Positions 34,412 through 44,055 of a stretch of 64,000 nucleotides of DNA are shown here, piece by piece. The notes below the pieces were generated by a model. That model was given only the letters and a program-made list of their open reading frames with translations. It did no database searches and was not told the DNA's origin. The first letter of the stretch is position 1; each line of letters opens with the position of its first letter. The translations under genes and the position numbers were made by a program. The stretch covers positions 35,627-99,626 of the forward strand of contig NZ_RHOG01000005.1 in assembly GCF_003946405.1 (NCBI RefSeq), in the 5' to 3' direction. Source of the stretch: Lacticaseibacillus yichunensis (GTDB lineage Bacteria > Bacillota > Bacilli > Lactobacillales > Lactobacillaceae).

Positions 34412-35869
34412 CTATATATTATCTGAGTTTTTCTCAGAAAGCGGCTTCCCTGCCGGCAACGTCAGGGTGAACCGGCTACCGCGGGGTTGGTTATCCGAGA
34501 CCGTCAACTGACCGTGATTAAGGGCGGTCATCCGGTTGGCGATCGCCAGGCCAAGCCCGGTGCCAGCCACTTCCTTGGAGCGGGCCGCGTCCACGCGGTA
34601 AAAACGGTCGAAGATCCGTTTTTTCTCCGCTTCGGGAACACCTTCGCCGGTATCCGTCACGGTGATGAACACGTGCTGGCCGGATTCCTGCAACAACACC
34701 TCGATCGTGCTGTCTTCCGGTGAATACTTGCGGGCGTTCGAGATCAGCGCCGACACAATCTGCTCAACCGTGTCCGCGTTGGCATACGCGATCACGCCTG
34801 GATCTCCCTGGAAGGTCACGCGCTGACCAGCAGGTGGCTGGGCGACGACCAGCCCCTGCATCAAGCGGGTGACATCAAATAAGGCGAGCGTGAGGGTGGC
34901 GTGATCCATGCGCGACAGCTGGAGCAAGCTCTCGATCAGGTGCTGCATGCGCAGCGACTCAGTGTCGATCACTTCAAGCGATTGTGGCACCAACTCCGGA
35001 TGGGCCTCACCGTGGCGCCGAATTAAGGACAGATGCCCCCTGATCGCCGTGAGCGGCGTGCGCAACTCGTGGCTGGCATCCGACACGAATTGATGGTCGC
35101 GGATCACCTGGCGATTGAGCGAATTCAGCAGGCGGTTGAACTCGATGCTCAGTGCGTGGACTTCCACGGGGTTATCGGGCACCGGCAGCGTTTCGTGGTA
35201 CGTGACATCCTTGGCAGAATCAATGCTGTTGGCCGCCTCGGTGAGCTGAACCAGTGGCTGGTTGAGACGCCGCGCGAGCAGCCCAATCAGCCAGATACCC
35301 AGCACCAACCCGATCAATGTGATGCCTAAAATCGTGGTGACCAGCAGGCGCAGAAGATTGACCATCGGATTAAGCGACTGCCAGATCTGATAGTGAATGG
35401 TGACGGTGCCGCGCCGCTCGGTGGCTTCGCTGTGATAGTACAGTCCCTGGTCCGGTTCATATTGGACATGCGACGACAGTGGCCACTCATCCAGATCATT
35501 TTTCAAAAAATGCTGCGTGCCACGGGAAAAATAGGTCTCCTCGCCGGCATCATCCGTCATCGTGACTTTGACAAAGGCACGGCGGGTATTGGCCGGCGTG
35601 CTGTTATGCCACTTCTGCCAATCCGGTTCGTTGGTTGAGGTCGCGCTTTTCAGCGTGCTCATCATCAAAATGCTGTCATCGCGCTTGCTGCGAATCAGGT
35701 GATACCCGACGAGGCCGATCGTCGCAAAGCTGGTGACCACCATGATCACGGCTAATAACCAAATATACGTCCAGGTCATGCGACTGGCGCTGGTGCGTTG
35801 CCGCTTGCGGCGCGGCTTGTGGGGCGATGCGGTGGCCTCGGCAGCTCGCTTCTCTGGTGCTTGGCTCAT
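34412..35869 (-). CDS. Sensor histidine kinase
   Basis: 485 residues. A basic cytoplasmic tail (about 1-30), membrane helix near 32-55, an extracellular domain of about 110 residues, a second helix near 170-195, HAMP, a His-kinase core with FVSDASHELRTPLTAIRG and ATPase motifs DTGEGVP and GTGLGLAIANRM. The start overlaps the regulator stop by ATGA. Its position upstream of the GT-dlt genes suggests cell-envelope stress sensing. The signal is unknown. Confidence 0.93.
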   Translation of the reverse strand: MSQAPEKRAAEATASPHKPRRKRQRTSASRMTWTYIWLLAVIMVVTSFATIGLVGYHLIRSKRDDSILMMSTLKSATSTNEPDWQKWHNSTPANTRRAFVKVTMTDDAGEETYFSRGTQHFLKNDLDEWPLSSHVQYEPDQGLYYHSEATERRGTVTIHYQIWQSLNPMVNLLRLLVTTILGITLIGLVLGIWLIGLLARRLNQPLVQLTEAANSIDSAKDVTYHETLPVPDNPVEVHALSIEFNRLLNSLNRQVIRDHQFVSDASHELRTPLTAIRGHLSLIRRHGEAHPELVPQSLEVIDTESLRMQHLIESLLQLSRMDHATLTLALFDVTRLMQGLVVAQPPAGQRVTFQGDPGVIAYANADTVEQIVSALISNARKYSPEDSTIEVLLQESGQHVFITVTDTGEGVPEAEKKRIFDRFYRVDAARSKEVAGTGLGLAIANRMTALNHGQLTVSDNQPRGSRFTLTLPAGKPLSEKNSDNI

Positions 35870-36549
35870 GCCTTGCCTCCGATCTCATACCCAACGCCGC
35901 GCACCGTCTGGATGAGCGGTGGGAGGCTTGGGCGCTCGATCTTATTGCGCAGGTAGCGAATGTACACATCCACAATGTTGACCTGGCCGTCAAATTCCGG
36001 CCCCCAGACCTGATCCAGCAATTCATCGCGGGTCATGGGCTGGCCGGCGTGTTGCATCAGCGTTTGAAGCAGGTCAAATTCGCGTTGTGTCAGCTGGGTG
36101 ATCTCGCCATTGCGGGTCACCTGATGGGCTTTTGTGTCCAGAATCGTGTCGCCACAGCTGAGCTGTTTTTTCGTGGGCGCATCGTGATGCCGCAGATTGA
36201 CCCGGATACGGGCGAGCAGTTCCTCGATCTCAAAGGGCTTGGTAATGTAATCGTCGGCCCCATTATCCAGGCCCGCCACCTTGTCCCCCACGTAATCGCG
36301 GGCGGTCATCATGATGATCGGCACCTGGGACAATTTTCGAATGCGGCGCATCACTTCCAGGCCGTCCAGCCGCGGCAACATCCAGTCCAGCAAAATGAGA
36401 TCGATATGCTCTGCCTGCGCCTGATAGGTCTCCCAGGCAGTCTGGCCATCTTGCGCCACCACCACCCGATACCCCTCAAAGCCTAGCTCCGAGCGCAGGT
36501 ATGTCACCAAGCCATCCTCATCCTCGACCAAAAGTATCGTTTCGTTCAT
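35866..36549 (-). CDS. OmpR-family response regulator
   Basis: 227 residues from ATG 36549, with GAAAGG upstream. Receiver Asp55 in LILLDWMLP, then a winged-helix domain with NIVDVYIRYLRNKIE and TVRGVGYEIG. It is paired with the downstream kinase. Its targets may include the neighbouring GT-dlt genes (inference from position). Confidence 0.94.
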   Translation of the reverse strand: MNETILLVEDEDGLVTYLRSELGFEGYRVVVAQDGQTAWETYQAQAEHIDLILLDWMLPRLDGLEVMRRIRKLSQVPIIMMTARDYVGDKVAGLDNGADDYITKPFEIEELLARIRVNLRHHDAPTKKQLSCGDTILDTKAHQVTRNGEITQLTQREFDLLQTLMQHAGQPMTRDELLDQVWGPEFDGQVNIVDVYIRYLRNKIERPSLPPLIQTVRGVGYEIGGKA

Positions 36550-36577
36550 CAGCTGCCGCCTTTCCGGACCATCCGCC

Positions 36578-36605
36578 ATGTTATGTGCACAGCGTACCAC
36601 GTCAA
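36578..36605 (-). promoter_or_regulatory. Putative promoter of the two-component operon
   Basis: TTGACG (36600-36605), spacer 16, TAACAT (36578-36583) on the minus strand. Confidence 0.55.
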
Positions 36606-36644
36606 CTGAGCGACTAGCGGTAACAGTTTTGTCATCTTAGCCGG

Positions 36645-36660
36645 CGAAACCGGTTGCACA
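36645..36660. promoter_or_regulatory. cre-like palindrome upstream of the two-component system
   Basis: CGAAACCGGTTGCACA, one mismatch from the cre consensus. The same 15 bases recur at 40350. It lies about 40 bases upstream of the putative -35 box of the regulator gene. Confidence 0.5.
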
Positions 36661-36685
36661 ATATAATAGAAGGAAAAATTTTCGG

Positions 36686-36726
36686 CAAACAAACAAGGCG
36701 CCAGGAAAGATGCCCTGCGCCTTGTC
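36686..36726 (-). terminator. Intrinsic terminator after manO
   Basis: ACAAGGCGC / GCGCCTTGT hairpin followed by UUGUUUG on the minus strand. Confidence 0.75.
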
Positions 36727-36756
36727 AGAAGTACGATTCATATGACTGACACACCG

Positions 36757-37152
36757 CTATTTCGCTGCGCGATCGCCTGTCTTTTTGCCAAAATGCTTGC
36801 GGAACCATTTCTTCACTTGACCGCTCATCGTCTTGGCCCGGACCAATTTTTCCGAACCCAGATATTTGCGGGCCACGCGCAGCGCCGGAATGGCATCTGA
36901 AACGACGAAGTTCATCGTGCGGCCGTCATCGAGGTCGATGTAAATGCCCCGGATGTGTTTTTTGCCGACGACTTGAGCTCGAATCAGCGCCACATTTTCC
37001 CATGGAATCTGAACGAAGCCCGCGCCGCTGTTGGCCCGGTATTCCATTCCCTTGTCGCCAAACGCCATCACGCCGGGCCGCGGGGAATTAGGATTGAGCA
37101 TCGCGTTGACCTTGATCGCGTATTCGACCTCGTGATTGAGTGATTCGACCAT
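36757..37152 (-). CDS. manO: DUF956 family protein (ManO-like), mannose-PTS accessory
   Basis: 131 residues, DUF956 family: NSPRPGVMAFGDKGMEYR, FVQIPWENVALIRAQV and DGRTMNFVVSDAIPALR. ManO is encoded downstream of mannose-family PTS operons in lactic acid bacteria and influences their expression. It follows the IID gene but a terminator lies between them, so expression may depend on read-through. Confidence 0.88.
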   Translation of the reverse strand: MVESLNHEVEYAIKVNAMLNPNSPRPGVMAFGDKGMEYRANSGAGFVQIPWENVALIRAQVVGKKHIRGIYIDLDDGRTMNFVVSDAIPALRVARKYLGSEKLVRAKTMSGQVKKWFRKHFGKKTGDRAAK

Positions 37153-37185
37153 GCCTGTCGCCGCCTTTCTGAATACCTTATTTTA

Positions 37186-37216
37186 ACAAAAAAGACGAGG
37201 CGTTGACCCCGTCTTT
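37186..37216 (-). terminator. Intrinsic terminator between the PTS IID gene and manO
   Basis: AAAAGACGGGG / CCTCGTCTTTTTT hairpin with a run of U residues on the minus strand. Confidence 0.75.
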
Positions 37217-37226
37217 TGGCTTATCT

Positions 37227-38159
37227 TTAGGCACCGAGCACGCCGCTCCAGTAGCCCAGAATCCCCAGGCCAAACAGCGCGAAGATGATGATGATTGGAC
37301 TGACTTTTTTGCGTAAGAGCCAGACGCAGACCAGCGTTAAGAGAAGTGGCATCAAGCCGTAGATCAACTGGTCAAACGTTGCCTGCAAGGTCGTGACCTT
37401 GTTGACGTCAACGTTGCTGCCGTTGCGGATCTGGTCGATCACGTTCCGCCAATCCTCGGCCTTGTGTGCGCCAGTCCCGTTGATCGCGGAGAAATCGACC
37501 AAACTCTTCTTGTCGTTGGCAATCGTACTGGTGATCATCGGGAACTTCATCGTGGTCCATCGTGGCACCAGGACGCCCATGATGAACATCCCTAAGATCG
37601 ACGCGCCTGTGGTCAGCTTCTGCATGAAGCCGCCGGACAGATCCTGCGTAATGTTTTCGCCTTGGCGATACCCGAGTTCCTGGGTGTACCACAGGAAGGC
37701 CATCCGCATCACGTTCCACACAACGAAGAAGAAGATCGGGCCAAGCCAGCTGGACTTCAGTGCAAGGGAAGCCGCAAACGCCCCGATAACAGGACGCATG
37801 GTCCCCCAGAAGATCGGGTCGCCGACACCAGCCAGCGGGCCCATCATCCCAATTTTGACCCCCTGAATCGCTTTGTCGTCGATTGCGGCGCCGTTTGCGC
37901 GTTTTTCCTCAAGGGACATTTCGACCCCAAGGACCGGTGATGCCAGGTATGGGTGTGTGTTGAAGAATTCCAGGTGGCGCTTGAGAGCAGCCGCCCGGTC
38001 GTCTTCGGTCTTGTACAGTTTCTTCAGGGCCGGAATCATGGAATATGCCCAGCCAACGTTTTGCATCCGTTCGTAGTTCCAGGACGCTTGGAGAAACTGA
38101 CTGCGCCACCAAACATGCAGGCGGTCCTTTTTGGTCAATTGAATTTGTTCATCAGCCAT
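37227..38159 (-). CDS. manZ: PTS mannose/fructose/sorbose family IID component
   Basis: 310 residues, PTS_EIID family: SWNYERMQNVGWAYSMIPALKKLY near the N-terminus, the GPLAGVGDPIFWGTMRP loop, and C-terminal membrane helices. With IIC it forms the sugar channel. It follows IIC by 13 bases. Confidence 0.96.
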   Translation of the reverse strand: MADEQIQLTKKDRLHVWWRSQFLQASWNYERMQNVGWAYSMIPALKKLYKTEDDRAAALKRHLEFFNTHPYLASPVLGVEMSLEEKRANGAAIDDKAIQGVKIGMMGPLAGVGDPIFWGTMRPVIGAFAASLALKSSWLGPIFFFVVWNVMRMAFLWYTQELGYRQGENITQDLSGGFMQKLTTGASILGMFIMGVLVPRWTTMKFPMITSTIANDKKSLVDFSAINGTGAHKAEDWRNVIDQIRNGSNVDVNKVTTLQATFDQLIYGLMPLLLTLVCVWLLRKKVSPIIIIFALFGLGILGYWSGVLGA

Positions 38160-38172
38160 TGTCGATTCCTCC

Positions 38173-38982
38173 TTACTCGTAATCGTTCAAGATGTCGTCG
38201 AGTGGGTCGCCCCCGGCACCGCCAGCATTGCCACCACTGTTGCCACCGCCGCCATTGAATTTAGGCGACAGCTGCAGGTAGACAAGTGCCAGGCAGACGC
38301 CGATGATCCCCATCCCGATCAGCGAGATCTCGGAAACGGCGGACATGGCAAAACCGATGAAGAACCACGGCCACAAAGCAGGCGTGGCCATCATGTTGAT
38401 GACCATCGCGTAACCAACGGCGACGATCATGCCACCGCCAGCCTGCAGCCCGAACTTGATCACTTCCGGAATCGCGTTCAGAACGCCTTGCACGGTCTCC
38501 GCCGGAATGGCGATGACCAGCGCGGCAGGAATGACGATACGCAGGCCCTGCAGCATCAGCGCCGTTAAATGATACGCTTCGACGCCGCGGAACGAGCCTT
38601 TTTTCGCCTGGTTGTCAGCGCCATGCGCCAACCCAACGGTGATGGAACGAACGAAAATGGTCAGCACCAGACCGGCAACAGCCAGCGGCATTGCCAAAGC
38701 AACGGCGGTATCCACGTCGCTACCCTTCATGGTGACCAAGATCGCGGCCGCAACAGAAGCCAAGGCGGCATCCGGTGCAACCGCAGCGCCGACGTTCATC
38801 CAGCCAAGGGCGATCAGTTGCAGCTGGCCGCCGAGCAGTAGCCCTTCAACTGGATGCCCGGTCACCAGCCCGATCAACGCACAGGCGATGATCGGCTGAT
38901 GGAATTCGAACTCATCAAGAATGCCTTCCATCCCGGCAAAAAACGCAACGATGAGTACGAGAATAATGGTAATTGCAGACAT
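38173..38982 (-). CDS. manY: PTS mannose/fructose/sorbose family IIC component
   Basis: 269 residues from ATG 38982, which has TAGGAGGA before it. Membrane protein with GMEGILDEFEFHQPIIACALIGL and VGAAVAPDAALASVAAAILV typical of IIC-man. The C-terminal tail is Gly/Asn-rich and ends acidic (DPLDDILNDYE), longer than in many homologues. It is the channel partner of IID. Confidence 0.96.
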   Translation of the reverse strand: MSAITIILVLIVAFFAGMEGILDEFEFHQPIIACALIGLVTGHPVEGLLLGGQLQLIALGWMNVGAAVAPDAALASVAAAILVTMKGSDVDTAVALAMPLAVAGLVLTIFVRSITVGLAHGADNQAKKGSFRGVEAYHLTALMLQGLRIVIPAALVIAIPAETVQGVLNAIPEVIKFGLQAGGGMIVAVGYAMVINMMATPALWPWFFIGFAMSAVSEISLIGMGIIGVCLALVYLQLSPKFNGGGGNSGGNAGGAGGDPLDDILNDYE

Positions 38983-39095
38983 TGTTCTCCTCCTAATATG
39001 TAGTGAGACAAGTAGCGAGGCAGCGGTGCGTTTGCGTGCCACGCGAAATGACCGCGAAAAACACCGCATCAAAGCGCCACTTGTCTATTCCCTGA

Positions 39096-40085
39096 TCAAA
39101 CGCCCTTGAGACCCGACTTTTTCAGCAGGTCGTCCAAATTGGCTTTGCTATCCGTTGGAACCTTTTGCACGTTGAACTTGACCCCTTTTGATTCGAGGTG
39201 CTTGAAGGCATCAACGTCTTCCTGATTGACGGACAGCACGTTGTTGATCATCACTTTGCCTTCCGAATGGGCCATCGAGCCAACGTTGACTTCTGGCAGT
39301 TCGACCCCGCCATCCACCACGCGCACAACGTCTTCCGGATTTTCAAAGAGTAGCAGTGCCTTGGTCGTGCCAAAGCGTGGGTCCTTGAAAATGTCGATCA
39401 TTTTCTGAATCGGAATCACGTTGGCTTTGACACCAGGCGGCGCGGCCTCAGTGATCAAGGTCTTGCGCAGGTTGTCATGTGCGACATTGTCGGACACGAC
39501 GATGATGCGCGTCGGCTGTACGGATTTGGTCCAAGCCGTTGCGACCTGACCATGAAGCAGACGCGAATCGATACGAGCGAGCCCGATCTTGATCTTGCCA
39601 TCGCCCAGCACCGTTCCTTCTGGCAATGCGCCAGCGGCCTGCGCCGGCGCAGCCGCTGCGGCAGGTGCTTCGGCTGCTTGTGGTTCCAGACTTTCCGGCT
39701 TGACTTTGACCCCGTCACGTCCGGCTTCGACGATATGCGCCGCAATGTCCTGCGCCGAATCCATCGACAGCCGTGATCCATAGGCTTCGATCAGCATCGG
39801 CAAATTGAGCCCTGTGACCATCGCCCATTTGTCTTCGTGATCCGCCAAGATGAGATTGGCCTGGTTGAACGGTGAGCCGCTCCACAGATCGATCAGGAAC
39901 AGCACTTGTTCCTGGTCGGAGAGTTTGGCGATCGCGTCTTCCAGGTGTTGGTGCAGATCGTCCGGACCTTCATTGGGCATGAAGGTCACGACTTCGACGT
40001 CTTCTTGCTCGCCGAAGATCATCTGCCCGGATTGTTTGATGCCAGCCGCGAATTCGCCGTGACTGGCAAGAATGATACCGACCAT
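39096..40085 (-). CDS. manX: PTS mannose family fused IIAB component
   Basis: 329 residues from ATG 40085 (TAGGAGG upstream). IIA domain with His9 in [12 protein letters not shown], an Ala/Pro-rich linker ([14 protein letters not shown]) at about 150-165, then a IIB domain with the phospho-His in [15 protein letters not shown]. Phosphate passes HPr to IIA to IIB to sugar; the substrate is probably mannose/glucose. First gene of the IIAB-IIC-IID operon. Confidence 0.96.
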   Translation of the reverse strand: MVGIILASHGEFAAGIKQSGQMIFGEQEDVEVVTFMPNEGPDDLHQHLEDAIAKLSDQEQVLFLIDLWSGSPFNQANLILADHEDKWAMVTGLNLPMLIEAYGSRLSMDSAQDIAAHIVEAGRDGVKVKPESLEPQAAEAPAAAAAPAQAAGALPEGTVLGDGKIKIGLARIDSRLLHGQVATAWTKSVQPTRIIVVSDNVAHDNLRKTLITEAAPPGVKANVIPIQKMIDIFKDPRFGTTKALLLFENPEDVVRVVDGGVELPEVNVGSMAHSEGKVMINNVLSVNQEDVDAFKHLESKGVKFNVQKVPTDSKANLDDLLKKSGLKGV

Positions 40086-40157
40086 AATGTCGCCTCCTAG
40101 TAAAAGATAAGATGGACCAGCCCATGGCAAAATAGGCGCCCATCAGCTCCAGAAAAC

Positions 40158-40186
40158 AGTCTAAACATTGCTTTCATTGAATGCAA
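40158..40186 (-). promoter_or_regulatory. Putative sigma-A promoter of the mannose-PTS operon
   Basis: TTGCAT (40181-40186), spacer 17, TAGACT (40158-40163) on the minus strand. A partial cre (TGAAAACGCC) lies just upstream. No -24/-12 sigma-54 promoter was seen. Confidence 0.55.
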
Positions 40187-40539
40187 TCAAAACGGCTCGA
40201 AAAATAAGGCGTTTTCATGAAAGAGTTGCGTTGATAACATTCTCGTGGCAACTTTTTTTCGCGGAACCGCTCCCATTTTTGACCCCGATGACCCCCATGA
40301 GCCGCCGCACACGGCCACCAGCCCAATTTTGATAACTAATTTCAGAAACCGAAACCGGTTGCACGAAGTAAGTTCAATTATTTACAAACTATATTTATGT
40401 ATTCTGATTGACAATTTCTGAAAGCGCTCATTTTTTTGTTGCAAGCCGATCACGGGTAGTGCAGATCTGCACCCTGCGCGCCAGTCACATCAAAAGAGGC
40501 GCATCATCAATAGGAAAGCATGATGAAGGAGGCCCCAAA
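40187..40539. other. Divergent intergenic region with cre-like motifs
   Basis: The gap between the PTS operon and the XRE gene holds no gene. CGAAACCGGTTGCACG at 40350-40365 is cre-like, and TGAAAGCGCTCA near 40419 is a weaker half-match. These could connect either side to CcpA. Confidence 0.5.
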
Positions 40540-41058
40540 ATGGCGATCGGCGATCAGATTCGAAGCATCCGACTCGAGCATCATTTATCGCAGCAGGCCC
40601 TTGCCGACCAGCTGCATATTTCCCGTCAATCCGTGTCCAAGTGGGAAACGGGCAGTGCCCAGCCCAGTTTTGACAATATTGTCAGTCTCAGTGATCAGTT
40701 CGGCATCAGCCTGGATGACTTGTTGCGGGCGGACTTAACGCTGCTTGCAGCCCTGCGCCAGCAGGACCAGCAAAAAGAACGGCGCGTATTTTGGCTCGGG
40801 CTACCCCTGGCCGCCTTGCTGCTGACCTTGCCGCTAGTTCTGACGAATACCGCAGGCACCAGCTGGCTACCGGACCTGTTGGCGCTTGCCGGTGCGGCCC
40901 TTTTTCTGTGGGCAATGAGCCGCCTCCAGCGCCAGCCGCTGTGGTCTCAACTGGCACGCGGACTGAAATGGTCGCTATGGGTGGCCCTCGCCCTGTGTTG
41001 GCTCCCAATCTTGATCAACGGCCTGGGCGGCTTCTTGGTCGGGCTGGGGCGCCACTAG
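40540..41058 (+). CDS. XRE-family transcriptional regulator with membrane helices
   Basis: 172 residues from ATG 40540 with GAAGGAGG. N-terminal helix-turn-helix (MAIGDQIRSIRLEHHLSQQALADQ, SRQSVSKWETGSAQP; split motif) followed by an Arg/Gln-rich linker and three or four hydrophobic helices. This architecture is common in Firmicutes. It may control the CPBP protease gene 128 bases downstream. The ligand is unknown. Confidence 0.88.
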   Translation: MAIGDQIRSIRLEHHLSQQALADQLHISRQSVSKWETGSAQPSFDNIVSLSDQFGISLDDLLRADLTLLAALRQQDQQKERRVFWLGLPLAALLLTLPLVLTNTAGTSWLPDLLALAGAALFLWAMSRLQRQPLWSQLARGLKWSLWVALALCWLPILINGLGGFLVGLGRH

Positions 41059-41185
41059 CGACGCGCCCGCCCGCGCCTGCCGGTTGCGGCGGCGGTGCAA
41101 CCAGGCGGTGCTCGTTTGGCGGTATTGCCCGGGTTAGGCTTTGAGATGGGGATAACCCCAACTCAAATACGAAGGTGGTCTAACC

Positions 41186-42049
41186 ATGACAGATCTTTCT
41201 GCTTTACCCAAGCACCTCGAATTAAAATCGCTCGCAGTTCTTGGCATCAGTTTGCTTTCATTGATCTTATTTGCCTTTCTGTTTCGCCACGGGCCGTTAG
41301 ACGAGAACGCCCGCGTGGCCCTGGTCCAATTGATCGTTGGCCTGATGATGGTGGGTCTGTCTGTGAGCTGGTTGCGGTTGCCACTATTTGATAGGCCAGC
41401 GCACCTCGTCCCTGCCATGAGCGCGGCCGGCGTGATCATCGCATTAAACTGCTTGGACCTCGGCCGCTTTCCGGGCTGGTCCTGGTGGCGCCTTGGTGAT
41501 GCGCTACTACTGGGCTTGGCCGCCGGGGTAATGGAAGAGATTCTATGTCGGGGCCCGCTATTGTTTATTCTGGCCAAACATGCCCCGAGCGCCGTTTCTA
41601 GCAGCTGGTTTGCGGCAGTAGTGTCGGCGGTCATTTTCGGGCTGCTGCACCTGTTAAACGCTGGGGGCTCGCAAAGTCTGTGGCAAACCGTCCTGCAGGT
41701 CCTCTATACGATGGCCTTTGGATTGGCGATGGCCGCACTGTACCTCATAACGCACAATCTACTGGTGCCGATCTTAGCGCACACCATATTTGACACGATT
41801 GCGTATTATTTTGACCTGAATGGCACGTCCAGCATGGGCGGCAGCTGGTGGGGCTGGCTGAGTTTTGCAGCACTCACCGGCGGCTGTCTCGTGATCGGGC
41901 TTGCATTGATGGGAACCTTGCCGCATTCGGCGCTTATTTCCCGGGCAATAGGCGCGCCGACGACACAGATCGTAGCGGGGCCGAATGCAACCGACGCCCC
42001 GAACGAGGCAAGTGAGGCACCCCTGCACGCAAAGAAACGAAACCTGTAG
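41186..42049 (+). CDS. CPBP family intramembrane metalloprotease
   Basis: 287 residues, about eight membrane helices. The conserved motifs are MEEILCRG (EExxxR), FGLLHLLN (FxxxH) and HTIFDTIAYY (HxxxD). CPBP proteins act in prenyl-protein-like processing, bacteriocin self-immunity or stress. The polar C-terminal tail (about 260-287) is not part of the domain. Confidence 0.9.
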   Translation: MTDLSALPKHLELKSLAVLGISLLSLILFAFLFRHGPLDENARVALVQLIVGLMMVGLSVSWLRLPLFDRPAHLVPAMSAAGVIIALNCLDLGRFPGWSWWRLGDALLLGLAAGVMEEILCRGPLLFILAKHAPSAVSSSWFAAVVSAVIFGLLHLLNAGGSQSLWQTVLQVLYTMAFGLAMAALYLITHNLLVPILAHTIFDTIAYYFDLNGTSSMGGSWWGWLSFAALTGGCLVIGLALMGTLPHSALISRAIGAPTTQIVAGPNATDAPNEASEAPLHAKKRNL

Positions 42050-42108
42050 CCGTCCTTTTGTCTCTCACCAAAAATTCATCTTTTCGCCACTTTTTTGGCT
42101 AGGAGGGG

Positions 42109-42137
42109 TTGACAAGGCCGGCCGAGTCCTTTAGTGT
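42109..42137 (+). promoter_or_regulatory. Promoter of the lysine riboswitch transcript
   Basis: TTGACA (42109-42114), 17 bases, TAGTGT (42132-42137). Confidence 0.7.
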
Positions 42138-42161
42138 GGGCTTCAGACATTCGAATAACAC

Positions 42162-42332
42162 CAAGAAATAGAGGTCGCGGGGCCTGACGAACACTGAGGA
42201 GTGCCTGAGCACGTTGAATCAGCCGTAAGCATCCACCGCCGAAATCTTGCGTTCTCTCAGAGGAACACAAGGTTGGGCCAAGCGACAATATCGCTTGGAC
42301 TGTCGCAGCAATGCGGAGCGCTATGATTCTTG
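42162..42332 (+). promoter_or_regulatory. Lysine riboswitch (L box)
   Basis: Conserved L-box blocks appear in order: AGAGGTCGCGG at 42170, GCCGAAATCTT near 42238, GGTTGGGCC...GGACTGTCGC with a CCAAGCGA/TCGCTTGG hairpin at 42278-42300, and GGAGCGCTAT near 42314. The P1 helix pairs CAAGAAATAG with CTATGATTCTTG. A terminator follows, so lysine binding should stop transcription of the downstream transporter. Confidence 0.88.
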
Positions 42333-42349
42333 TCTAACGACAGAAGCAG

Positions 42350-42391
42350 CAGGGGCTGACCTTTTATTTATCTAGAGGTCAGCCCCTTTAA
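42350..42391 (+). terminator. Riboswitch-controlled terminator
   Basis: AGGGGCTGACC / GGTCAGCCCCTTT hairpin, about 60 bases before the transporter start. Confidence 0.82.
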
Positions 42392-42449
42392 GTTTGCTCT
42401 ATTTCCCCCGGCGGTTTGGTTTGTCACCACACGAAGGGAGAGTTTTTAC

Positions 42450-44042
42450 ATGAAGAACAGGATTTGGCGACGCGCGCTTGGCTTAGCGGCCGGGCTTGCG
42501 GCAGCACTTGCGCTGGCGGCAGGCAGTTTGGCCCCGCAGTCGACGCAAGCGGCAGATGATGGGACATTCAAGGTCGGCATGGAAGCCGGCTACGCACCGT
42601 TCAACTGGACGCAAAGCACCAGTGCCAACGGAGCGGTCAAGATCGAAGGCTCGTCTGAATGGGCGAACGGCTACGATGTGCAGATGGCAAAAAAGGTCGC
42701 CAAGGCGCTGGGCAAAAAGGTCGTCGTTGTGAAGACCTCTTGGGATGGCCTGCAGCCAGCCTTGACCTCGGGCAAAATCGACGCGATCATCGCCGGCATG
42801 TCTCCGACTGCTGAACGGCGCAAGGCGATCGATTTTTCCAGCACCTATTACGCCAGCAAGTTGACGGTCGTGGTCCGGCGTGACAGTAAGTATGCCAAGG
42901 CCACCAGTATCAAGGATTTCAACGGCGCCAAGATCACAGCCCAGCTGAACACCTTCCATTATGAGGCGATCAATCAGCTCAAAGGCGCAATCAAGGAGCC
43001 GGCGATGAACGATTTTCCGGCGATGCGTGTCGCCCTTGAATCCGGCACCATCGACGGCTATGTCTCCGAAGTTCCAGAAGGCATCACCGCTGAAGATGCG
43101 AACCCGGACCTCACCTACCTGCGCTTCGACAAGGCCAACGGATTCAAGACCAATCCCGAAGACGTTGACCTGGCAATCGGCCTGCGGAAAAATGATCCGG
43201 ATAAGGCCAAGATCAATGCCGAGCTCGCCAAGATCCCACAAAAGACGCGTGATCGCCTGATGAACGAAGCGGTCGCAAACCAGCCATCCAGCGATAGCAC
43301 CAGCAACTGGCTGGTCGCTTTGCTCAAGCAATACGGCCCGATGTTGCTGCGCGGCACCGGCATGACCCTGCTGATCTCCTTGATTGGGACCGTCGTCGGC
43401 TTCCTGATCGGCTTGCTGGTCGGCATCGCCCGCACCACCCCAGTACCAAAGAGCAAGGGCAAGCGCGGCCTGCGTGCGATTGGCAACTGGCTGCTCGCCG
43501 TTTATATTGAAGTCTTCCGTGGCACCCCAATGATCGTCCAGGCCGCCGTGCTGTACTATGGCGCCGCTCAGGCCTTCCACTTGAACATGGACCGGACGGC
43601 CGCCGCCTTGCTGATCGTTTCGATCAACACCGGTGCCTACATTTCCGAGATCATTCGTGGGGGCATCACCTCGGTCGACCCTGGCCAGTTCGAAGCCGCC
43701 CACGCACTGGGCATGACCCATCTGCAGACCATGATCAAGGTGATCTTGCCGCAAGCGATTCGCAACAGTTTGCCGGCTGTCACCAACGAATTTATCGTCA
43801 ACATCAAGGATACGTCCGTTCTGTCCGTCATCTCCGTTTCCGAATTGTTCTTCTCCGCGGAGACTGTCGCTGGACAAAACTTCCAGTTCTTCCACACCTA
43901 CCTGGTGGTCTCGGCCATTTACCTCATCTTGACCTTCACCATCAGCCGCCTGTTCCGCATTGTTGAAAAACACATGGATGGGCCAAAGAACTACAACGTC
44001 ATGACTAATCAGATGCAAGTCGAGACCCCGAAGATCGGCTAG
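42450..44042 (+). CDS. Amino-acid ABC transporter: fused substrate-binding protein and permease (probable lysine importer)
   Basis: 530 residues. Signal peptide ([20 protein letters not shown]), then a type-3 solute-binding domain at about 40-275 ([43 protein letters not shown]), then a His/Glu/Gln-type permease at about 290-515 with [15 protein letters not shown] and [16 protein letters not shown]-permease fusions are common in lactobacilli. A lysine riboswitch upstream indicates lysine as substrate. The ATPase gene follows 13 bases later. Confidence 0.93.
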   Translation: MKNRIWRRALGLAAGLAAALALAAGSLAPQSTQAADDGTFKVGMEAGYAPFNWTQSTSANGAVKIEGSSEWANGYDVQMAKKVAKALGKKVVVVKTSWDGLQPALTSGKIDAIIAGMSPTAERRKAIDFSSTYYASKLTVVVRRDSKYAKATSIKDFNGAKITAQLNTFHYEAINQLKGAIKEPAMNDFPAMRVALESGTIDGYVSEVPEGITAEDANPDLTYLRFDKANGFKTNPEDVDLAIGLRKNDPDKAKINAELAKIPQKTRDRLMNEAVANQPSSDSTSNWLVALLKQYGPMLLRGTGMTLLISLIGTVVGFLIGLLVGIARTTPVPKSKGKRGLRAIGNWLLAVYIEVFRGTPMIVQAAVLYYGAAQAFHLNMDRTAAALLIVSINTGAYISEIIRGGITSVDPGQFEAAHALGMTHLQTMIKVILPQAIRNSLPAVTNEFIVNIKDTSVLSVISVSELFFSAETVAGQNFQFFHTYLVVSAIYLILTFTISRLFRIVEKHMDGPKNYNVMTNQMQVETPKIG

Positions 44043-44055
44043 AAAGGAGCACAAC

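Noticed and set aside
40086..40260. Sigma-54 (-24/-12) promoter for the mannose PTS
   Set aside because: No TGGCAC-N5-TTGC-like element was found; a sigma-A-like promoter is present instead.
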